Source: an uncultured Bacteroidia bacterium (GTDB lineage: Bacteria > Bacteroidota > Bacteroidia > Bacteroidales > F082). Taken from it: a stretch of 54,786 nucleotides of DNA. Below are positions 23,301 to 28,786 of the stretch, in pieces. Each line of letters begins with the position of its first letter. Position 1 is the first letter of the stretch. Below the pieces are notes generated by a model. The model made no database searches, was not told the DNA's origin, and worked only from the letters and a program-made list of their open reading frames with translations. The stretch lies in contig CADBZW010000014.1 in the NCBI GenBank assembly GCA_902799345.1, forward strand, positions 1-54,786, written 5' to 3'. The position numbers and the translations under genes are program-made.

Positions 23301-24018
23301 TATCGATAGGCTTGATTTGGAAGGCCGAGGGCTTGTTGGGCTCGGCGGGGGCAAACTGCTCCACCTTGGGGCCGAGGATGAAGGCCACGTTGTCCTTGTA
23401 GGCCGACACGAGTCGGTTGGGGTTCATCTTCGAGGTCTTCTTGATGAGGGCAAACAACGTGTTGGGCATGGGTTTGCCGTCGATGACGAAGGTGCCGTTG
23501 AAAATCTTGTGGCGGCAGTGCTCCGAGTTGACTTGCGCAAAGCCATACACCTCACTGTCAGTGAGTTTACGGCCAATCTTTGCGGAAATGCCTTTCAGAT
23601 AGCCCATCTCTTCTACGCTCAAGGCCAGACCTTCCTGTTGGTTGTAGGCCTCGATGTCGTCGATGTATTTCAGTGGCTCTGGCTTGCGGTCGACGGCAAA
23701 CACATTCTGGTCAAGGTCCTTGTAGCGGTTTTGCAGCATCGGGTCGTAGGGGGCGTTTTTCGATTCCACACGGAAAAACTCCTCGATACGGACGATGCCC
23801 TTGATGCCCATGTTTTGGGTGATCTCGACGGCATTGGTGCTCCAAGGTGTAATCATCTCACGACGCGGACCGATGAAATGACCCTTCACCGATTCTTTTT
23901 CGATTTTTTTGGCATTACCAAAAAGCCATACTAGGCGTGAAATGGCGTCTTCAGAGAGTTCCGATTTGACATCAACTGCGATAATCCTTTGATTATCAGA
24001 CTGGAAAAAGCAAATCAT
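20329..24018 (-). CDS. purL: Phosphoribosylformylglycinamidine synthase (single-chain PurL)
   Basis: The protein is 1229 aa, the full-length fused form. It converts FGAR, glutamine and ATP to FGAM in purine synthesis. The N-terminal PurS-like and linker regions occupy about 1-200. Two synthetase halves follow ('[29 protein letters not shown]' region, 'IHDHGAGG', '[11 protein letters not shown]'-type motif, '[10 protein letters not shown]'). The C-terminal glutamine amidotransferase domain starts near 975 and has nucleophile C1075 (LGVCNGCQ) and the His/Glu site in AHGEGRF. It is first in an operon with ybaK and a GNAT gene. The -7 box TATCTTTG lies at 24051-24058. Confidence 0.97.
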   Translation of the reverse strand: [1229 protein letters not shown]

Positions 24019-24050
24019 AAGCGCAAGGTTTTATGCATAATACGATGGGG

Positions 24051-24058
24051 CAAAGATA
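24051..24058 (-). promoter_or_regulatory. -7 box TATCTTTG for purL
   Basis: The minus strand matches TAnnTTTG, about 32 bp before the purL ATG, and lies after the terminator of the upstream gene. Confidence 0.65.
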
Positions 24059-24089
24059 GAGGTTTTTATCTAAAAAGAATCAGTATGAA

Positions 24090-24124
24090 ACAAAAATTCC
24101 GAAAGCATTTTTGCTTTCGGAATT
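24090..24124 (-). terminator. Intrinsic terminator of the leucine-rich-repeat gene
   Basis: AATTCCGAAAGCA at 24095-24107 pairs with TGCTTTCGGAATT at 24112-24124 around a short T/A loop. On the minus strand the stem is followed by TTTTTG. It lies 28 bp after the stop of the gene at 24152-24961. Confidence 0.85.
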
Positions 24125-24151
24125 AAATGGTCGGAAATCAAGTGAAGTAGC

Positions 24152-24961
24152 TTACTCAACCATAATCTTTTTCACCGCATTTCCTGCTTTCACGAAGTAA
24201 ACACCGCTTGGAAGCTCTTTCACATTAAGGGTTTGTTTATTATCCACAAACAAGGTCCTCACCACGCGGCCCATCACATCGACAATGGTCACGAGGCCAT
24301 CGGCTTCGATGGTGAGGGTTTCCGAAACAGGATTGGGGTATACGGCTACCGTGGTTGTCTCGGTCTCTCCGACACCCACGTTGCCGCAATCGTCATAAAG
24401 CTGGATGCCTTGCCATTCCTCGGCGGCTTCGAAGGTCTCTATGCAGTTGCAAGGCACCACGATTTGCACATGGTCATTGATGTCGGCAAGGGCATCATCC
24501 CAAAGGAAAAACGGCTCGGTGTCATGGATGTAGATGTAGTCGAGTCGCGGGCAGAAACTGAAAGCATTCGAGTTGATTTGTGCCATGCCCTCAGGAAGGT
24601 CTATGACTTCCAAAAGCGGACATTCAGCAAACGCATGGAAACCAATGTTCACGATATTAACAGGCAAGGTGACGCTGGTGAGTTCAGTACAGCCATAGAA
24701 AGCCTCGCTGCCGATATAAGTCACCCTAAATGTTCCCCCGCCGACGGTCTCCATTGCAGGGATGACGATGTCACCGGAATAAGTATTGGGGTAGTCGTTA
24801 TTGACCACGATAAGGGTGGTCTCGCCGCACCCTCCTCCTGGAGCCTGGTGCGTTACTTTGCGGTAATAGATGCCATTGGCATAGTAGTCATAAGCGAATG
24901 CATCTTGGCAGAACAGCATGAGTGTCATGGCCAAAACTGAAAAAATAAATGTTCGTTTCAT
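24152..24961 (-). CDS. BspA-type leucine-rich-repeat protein with T9SS sorting domain
   Basis: The protein is 269 aa with a signal peptide (ends DAFA, about residue 23). Residues about 75-150 hold BspA/LRR_5 repeats: 'VTYIGSEAFYGCTELTSVTLP', 'VNIGFHAFAECPLLEVIDLP', 'AQINSNAFSFCPRLDYIYI'. A short Cys-containing linker follows. Residues about 207-269 are the sorting domain ('VAVYPNPVSETLTIE', 'IVDVMGRVVRTL', 'LPSGVYFVKAG', 'KKIMVE'). BspA proteins bind host or bacterial surfaces. It is divergent from the ECF sigma operon, and both upstream regions contain GCAACTAA. Confidence 0.9.
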   Translation of the reverse strand: MKRTFIFSVLAMTLMLFCQDAFAYDYYANGIYYRKVTHQAPGGGCGETTLIVVNNDYPNTYSGDIVIPAMETVGGGTFRVTYIGSEAFYGCTELTSVTLPVNIVNIGFHAFAECPLLEVIDLPEGMAQINSNAFSFCPRLDYIYIHDTEPFFLWDDALADINDHVQIVVPCNCIETFEAAEEWQGIQLYDDCGNVGVGETETTTVAVYPNPVSETLTIEADGLVTIVDVMGRVVRTLFVDNKQTLNVKELPSGVYFVKAGNAVKKIMVE

Positions 24962-25002
24962 ACTTTGAATGATTTAAATTGTTTGTACCTTTTCATACAT
25001 CA

Positions 25003-25010
25003 TTAGTTGC
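25003..25010 (-). promoter_or_regulatory. GCAACTAA word upstream of the LRR gene (shared with the sigma operon)
   Basis: The minus strand reads GGCAACTAATG about 45 bp before the LRR gene ATG. The same octamer occurs at 25099-25106 upstream of the divergent sigma gene. It could be an ECF sigma -35-type element; this is inference. Confidence 0.3.
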
Positions 25011-25097
25011 CAAAAACAAGAAATCATAACGGCACAATGATTTTTTTGGAAAAAATAATGAAAAATGATGGGAACGAGTTATTATTCACCTGAACTA

Positions 25098-25113
25098 TGC
25101 AACTAACCTTGCA
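25098..25113 (+). promoter_or_regulatory. Inverted repeat TGCAA-N6-TTGCA containing GCAACTAA before the ECF sigma gene
   Basis: TGCAA at 25098-25102 and TTGCA at 25109-25113 flank CTAACC, ending 17 bp before the ATG at 25131. It may be an autoregulatory promoter or operator. No standard -7 TAnnTTTG box is evident here, which would fit control by an alternative sigma factor. Confidence 0.35.
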
Positions 25114-25130
25114 AAAGACACAAAGAAATA

Positions 25131-25667
25131 ATGGAGTCTTCTGAGTCATACGGAGCCATTAATAACGACCCCGAAACATCACAAGCCGAATTCCAAGCCC
25201 TTGTCCTTCGGCACAAGGCCATGATTTGGCATGTCTGTTCCAGCTATAGCATTGGAAGTGCTTGGAACACAGAGGACTGCATACAAGAAGTAATGATTAA
25301 CCTTTGGCGCAGCTTCGGGACGTTCGAAAAGCGAAGTTCAGAAAGAACTTGGGTATGGCGCATAGCGACCAACACCATGCTGATGCTACGGCGCAAAGAC
25401 GTCAGGAGCCCGCAAACGGAGCCTATCGAGTCGGTCGATGTTGAGGATAAGGTCGACGGGACGAGCGACGAGCATTACCAGCAACTGCAACAACTCATCA
25501 ACACGCTGCCCGAAGAAAACTACATCGTCGTCCGCGCCTTCCTTGACGGATTCTCCTACAAGGAAATCGCCGAAATGACTGGAAGCACCGTGGGAGCCGT
25601 GGCCATGCGCATCGCCCGCACCAAGCGGAAACTAAAAGCATTGTACGAAAGAGAAAACGACATTTGA
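25131..25667 (+). CDS. ECF-type RNA polymerase sigma factor
   Basis: The protein is 178 aa. Region 2 spans about residues 20-90 ('FQALVLRHKAMIWHVCSSY', 'EDCIQEVMINLWRSFGTF', 'ERTWVWRIATNTMLMLRRK'). Region 4 spans about 112-170 ('LINTLPEENYIVVRAFLDGFSYKEIAEMTG', 'VGAVAMRIARTKRKLKALYE') with a helix-turn-helix. It directs transcription of a dedicated regulon. Only 3 bp separate it from the next gene, a one-helix membrane protein likely to be its anti-sigma factor. The operon continues into a lipoprotein and a T9SS protein. Confidence 0.93.
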   Translation: MESSESYGAINNDPETSQAEFQALVLRHKAMIWHVCSSYSIGSAWNTEDCIQEVMINLWRSFGTFEKRSSERTWVWRIATNTMLMLRRKDVRSPQTEPIESVDVEDKVDGTSDEHYQQLQQLINTLPEENYIVVRAFLDGFSYKEIAEMTGSTVGAVAMRIARTKRKLKALYERENDI

Positions 25668-25670
25668 CTT

Positions 25671-26060
25671 ATGAACAATAACATAAAGACAATGAATAAG
25701 GACAACTTCAAGACACAATGGCAACGCTGCCAACAGTGGCAGATGGAAGCGGAAAAGACGGTGCCCGACGACGAGACTCTCTTGCGCTGGGCAGAAAAGG
25801 CACAACAAGCCTCCGCCACGGCGGAAACGAATCTCTTTCCTGTTCCCTCCCCTCGCCGCACACAATGGATACCCATCGCGGCAGCGGCCAGCCTCGTCAT
25901 TGGCGTGACCGTCATCGGGCTGACCTGGCAAAGCCGACCCGACGACGGACTTCCTACAGCCGAGGAGGTGACCGTGGAAAGCCAGACCGTTCGTTTCATC
26001 TGCAACAACGGCTGCTCGGCGCAAGATGTCGTGAACTTGGCCAACAAAGTCATTAAATAA
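25671..26060 (+). CDS. Single-pass membrane protein, probable anti-sigma factor
   Basis: The protein is 129 aa, and the start could also be the ATG at 25692. Residues 1-65 are charged and cytosolic, with Trp-rich 'FKTQWQRCQQWQMEAEK' and 'DDETLLRWAEKAQQ'. A transmembrane helix lies at about 71-90 ('WIPIAAAASLVIGVTVIGL'). The remainder is short, with two Cys in 'FICNNGCSAQDVVNLANKVIK'. It lies directly behind an ECF sigma gene and has the usual anti-sigma topology. The zinc-binding anti-sigma motif is not seen, so the role is inferred from context. Confidence 0.6.
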   Translation: MNNNIKTMNKDNFKTQWQRCQQWQMEAEKTVPDDETLLRWAEKAQQASATAETNLFPVPSPRRTQWIPIAAAASLVIGVTVIGLTWQSRPDDGLPTAEEVTVESQTVRFICNNGCSAQDVVNLANKVIK

Positions 26061-26067
26061 TTGGTAC

Positions 26068-26973
26068 ATGGGCAAGAATAAGATGCATAGAAGACGTGGG
26101 ACGCGGGACGTAAGACGTGGGACGAGAGGCTCTCGCCTTGGCCCTTATCTCGCCTTGGCCCTCGTTGTATGGCTGTCAGCCTGCAAGGAAAGGGTTACGG
26201 CCCCCGAGACGACTACCAGCAACAAGGCAGCGATGGAATTGTACTGCAAGTATGCCGACAACAGCAACCTCACTGTGGCTTATCTCGGCGACTTATCCGT
26301 CAACGGAAAGTGCATCGATGCCTTGATGCTACAAGCCGACAACGAGGCTGATTGGGAACTACTGAAACAGGATTTTGGCTTTATGTCATACGACACCGCT
26401 GCCTTCAACTGCCCCGACGATGACAATCCCGTCATGGTGGGCGTCGGCATCGAAACCGATTTCTTGAGCGACGCCATCTTCGACACCGTGACCGACATCA
26501 GCCAAATACCCGACGAAGCCATCGAGAGATACACCCTCGTCGTTGCCGACAAGATTCGCGAAATCATGAACAGCTTCCAAGCCCCCGACTCGTTGCTGCC
26601 CAACACCGCCATCGTCGTCGGCCAAGGCGAAATAGGGCAAGAGGCCACCGACAACACTTACGACGACTATATCGTGGCCGTCTCTCGCTCCGTCGTCATC
26701 GGGATGATCAGTGATAGGATTGGAGCCAATTCGACCGACAAAAACGGAGCCACCGAGACGCTCCATGAGGATTCAGTAGCCTCTTGCCTCCAGCAGCAAA
26801 AAGAGCAGCGCAACCGCATCATGGACGACATGGAAACCTACGGTCACATTGGCTACATCACCGCTGCCGACAACGAGGAGCGCACCTTATGGCTCTTCTT
26901 CTACGACGACCAAGAAGAATGTAACACCATCATCACCCATATCAGAGAAGACATGATTATCAATTACAAATAA
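26068..26973 (+). CDS. Lipoprotein of unknown function in the ECF sigma operon
   Basis: The protein is 301 aa. An unusually long, Arg-rich n-region (residues 1-25, MHRRRGTRDVRRGTRG) precedes the hydrophobic stretch and lipobox (VVWLSAC, Cys39). The n-region is encoded by a tandem GACGTGGGAC-type repeat at 26091-26135, so an intergenic repeat seems to have become part of the signal peptide. No in-frame start lies downstream before the lipobox except weak TTG codons. The mature part is acidic and mixed alpha/beta ('TVAYLGDLSVNGKCIDALML', 'WELLKQDFGFM', 'VMVGVGIETDFL', 'ERTLWLFFYDDQEECNTIITHI'). I do not recognise the family. It starts 7 bp after the probable anti-sigma gene and ends 25 bp before a T9SS gene. 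Confidence 0.75.
   Translation: MGKNKMHRRRGTRDVRRGTRGSRLGPYLALALVVWLSACKERVTAPETTTSNKAAMELYCKYADNSNLTVAYLGDLSVNGKCIDALMLQADNEADWELLKQDFGFMSYDTAAFNCPDDDNPVMVGVGIETDFLSDAIFDTVTDISQIPDEAIERYTLVVADKIREIMNSFQAPDSLLPNTAIVVGQGEIGQEATDNTYDDYIVAVSRSVVIGMISDRIGANSTDKNGATETLHEDSVASCLQQQKEQRNRIMDDMETYGHIGYITAADNEERTLWLFFYDDQEECNTIITHIREDMIINYK
26091..26135. repeat. GACGTGGGAC-type repeat in the signal-peptide region of the lipoprotein gene
   Basis: GACGTGGGAC, GCGGGAC, GTAAGAC and GTGGGAC follow one another, then comes the palindrome CGAGAG-G-CTCTCG at 26123-26135. It has the design of the window's intergenic hairpins but lies inside a reading frame. Confidence 0.65.
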
Positions 26974-26998
26974 ACCATTCACCAAAACATTTATTAAT

Positions 26999-27868
26999 AT
27001 GAAGAAAAACATTTTATTCTTGATGTGCACATTGGCCATCCTTGGCATGACACAGGCACAAAACCGCAGCGAAATCCAATTAAAAGCCGTTGAGACGAGC
27101 CATGTTGCAGAGGCACAAGAGCAGCTGCCTTCAGTGGGCTCTTGGTTTTCCTATGTAGGTGATTATTCATCGCCACAAATCATCGGCATCGGTATGCCCT
27201 TCAATTGGGGTTATATGCTCCCCGCGGAACTGATGCAAGAGTACATGGGGTGCTCCTTGACCCAGTTTGCGTTCTTAGACGCAGGAGAAGAGCAATTTGC
27301 CACCCACTACACCATCAATATCTACCTCGGTGGCGATATTGCTCCGGACTCTTTGGTCTCTACCCAAGAGTTCGAAATCACGGGCACGGTCAGCGATGTC
27401 GTCACCTTTAGACTCGACACGCCTGTCGAAATCGATGGCACGCAAAACATCTGGTTGACATTCTATAACGATGGCTCCATCCAATATCCTGCTCCTGCCG
27501 TTGCCGATGTGGGCAACCCCAACAGCCGTTGGCTCGGCATCGATGGCTACGGCTGGATGGACGTGGCCTCTGTCAGCAGCGAAGTCTACAGTTGGCTGGC
27601 ATGGGTTTATGTCGATGGTTACGATTGGATTGGTGAAAGCAACGAATCCATCGCCGTGTATCCCAATCCAACCACGGGAAATTTGAATATAAGTGCCTTA
27701 GGGATCAATCACATCACCGTGCTGAACACGCTTGGCCAAGTGGTATACGATAGCCACGCCGACGGGAACACGACCACGCTCGACATGAGCCATTATCAAT
27801 CTGGTGTATATATGGTTCGCGTGACGACCGATAACGGCGAGAGTGTGAAACTCGTTTCCAAACAATAA
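26999..27868 (+). CDS. T9SS-sorted secreted protein, last gene of the ECF sigma operon
   Basis: The protein is 289 aa with a signal peptide (MKKNILFLMCTLAILGMTQAQ). Residues 45-215 form one beta-rich domain ('SWFSYVGDYSSPQIIGIG', 'THYTINIYLGGDI', 'FRLDTPVEIDGTQNIWLTFYNDG'), similar in style to the beta-sandwich domains of gingipain-type adhesins. The sorting domain spans about 220-289 ('IAVYPNPTTGNLNIS', 'VLNTLGQVVYDS', 'YQSGVYMVRV', ending SVKLVSKQ). It is 25 bp behind the lipoprotein gene and is probably a target or output of the sigma/anti-sigma pair. The partner is unknown. Confidence 0.85.
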   Translation: MKKNILFLMCTLAILGMTQAQNRSEIQLKAVETSHVAEAQEQLPSVGSWFSYVGDYSSPQIIGIGMPFNWGYMLPAELMQEYMGCSLTQFAFLDAGEEQFATHYTINIYLGGDIAPDSLVSTQEFEITGTVSDVVTFRLDTPVEIDGTQNIWLTFYNDGSIQYPAPAVADVGNPNSRWLGIDGYGWMDVASVSSEVYSWLAWVYVDGYDWIGESNESIAVYPNPTTGNLNISALGINHITVLNTLGQVVYDSHADGNTTTLDMSHYQSGVYMVRVTTDNGESVKLVSKQ

Positions 27869-27893
27869 TGACGCACTTTTTGAGTTTACAATA

Positions 27894-27970
27894 AAGCTGT
27901 AAGCTATCAGCCGTCAGCTATCAGCTATCAGCTTGGTAATACCACGGCTGATAGCTGACCGCTGACAGCC
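27894..27970. repeat. Intergenic hairpin of CAGCTATCAGC direct repeats
   Basis: The left half repeats GCTATCAGC three times. The right half has GGCTGATAGCTGAC and CGCTGACAGC. The halves are complementary over long stretches around a TTGGTAATACCAC loop. It lies between the ECF operon and the thioredoxin-fold gene. Confidence 0.75.
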
Positions 27971-28004
27971 AATAAATAGAATTAACCTTAAACCATTAAA
28001 TACC

Positions 28005-28769
28005 ATGAAAAAACTTTACCTCCTCGTCGCGTTCCTGCTCTTCGGCGCAGGCCTTCGCGCTCAACAGACCAACCTCACCGAAGCCGTTGACTTCACCGTG
28101 ACCGACTGCCACGGACAGACCTACAACCTTTTCGAAATCCTCGACCGCGGCCAGGCCGTCTTCATCGATTTCTTCTTTTACACTTGCAACCAATGCCAGG
28201 TGATTTCGCCTTACATCACGGGGTCCTATACCCAAATGGGCTGCAACATGCACGATGTGTTCTACATCGAAATCTCCTACACCGACAATGACGCCCTCTG
28301 CCAGCAATGGGCTGATGAACACGGCGTTGAGTTTCCCACCGTCGGAAAAGACGGCGGCGGCAACGAGGTCTTCGACCTTTATGGCATCATAGGCTGCCCC
28401 ACGCTCGTCCTCATCATGCCCGACCGTAGCATCGCCATCCAAGGGCTGATGCAGTTGTATCCCTTCTCGGCACAGGATGTCGTCAACGCCATGCAACAAA
28501 ATGGCCTGCAACCCCACGACTGCAGCGTCGGCATCGCCGAGAACGAAACGGCATTATCTCTGTTCCCCAATCCCGCCAACGAAAGCGTGACCCTCGTCGG
28601 CGAAAACCTTGACGCAGTAACCCTTTACAACATTTTGGGTCAAAAGGTCGACACATTCTTTGCAGAAGAGCCACAATTGGTCATTTCAACCGCCAAATAC
28701 CCTGACGGCATCTACTTCGTCAAAACAAACAACGGGGAAACGCAACGCTTGGTGATTGCGCATGAATAG
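28005..28769 (+). CDS. Secreted thioredoxin-fold protein with T9SS sorting domain
   Basis: The protein is 254 aa with a signal peptide to about residue 20 (LRAQ). Residues 25-165 are a TlpA/peroxiredoxin-like domain: 'VDFTVTDCHGQTYNLFEIL', the redox pair C61-N-Q-C64 after 'VFIDFFFYT', and the cis-proline loop 'IGCPTLVLI'. The sorting domain spans about 180-254 ('LSLFPNPANESVTLV', 'LYNILGQKV', 'YPDGIYFVKT', ending RLVIAHE). Most such proteins stay in the periplasm, whereas this one carries the signal for release to the cell surface. It is transcribed alone after a repeat hairpin. It may act as a surface disulfide reductase or oxidase. Confidence 0.88.
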   Translation: MKKLYLLVAFLLFGAGLRAQQTNLTEAVDFTVTDCHGQTYNLFEILDRGQAVFIDFFFYTCNQCQVISPYITGSYTQMGCNMHDVFYIEISYTDNDALCQQWADEHGVEFPTVGKDGGGNEVFDLYGIIGCPTLVLIMPDRSIAIQGLMQLYPFSAQDVVNAMQQNGLQPHDCSVGIAENETALSLFPNPANESVTLVGENLDAVTLYNILGQKVDTFFAEEPQLVISTAKYPDGIYFVKTNNGETQRLVIAHE

Positions 28770-28786
28770 GATGTAATTGGCGAGGA

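Noticed and set aside
20671-23934. Open frame of about 1087 codons on the strand opposite purL
   Set aside because: It is an exact antisense shadow of a well-conserved enzyme, low in complexity (Val/His/Asp-rich), with no signal or recognisable domain. It arises from the codon bias of purL.
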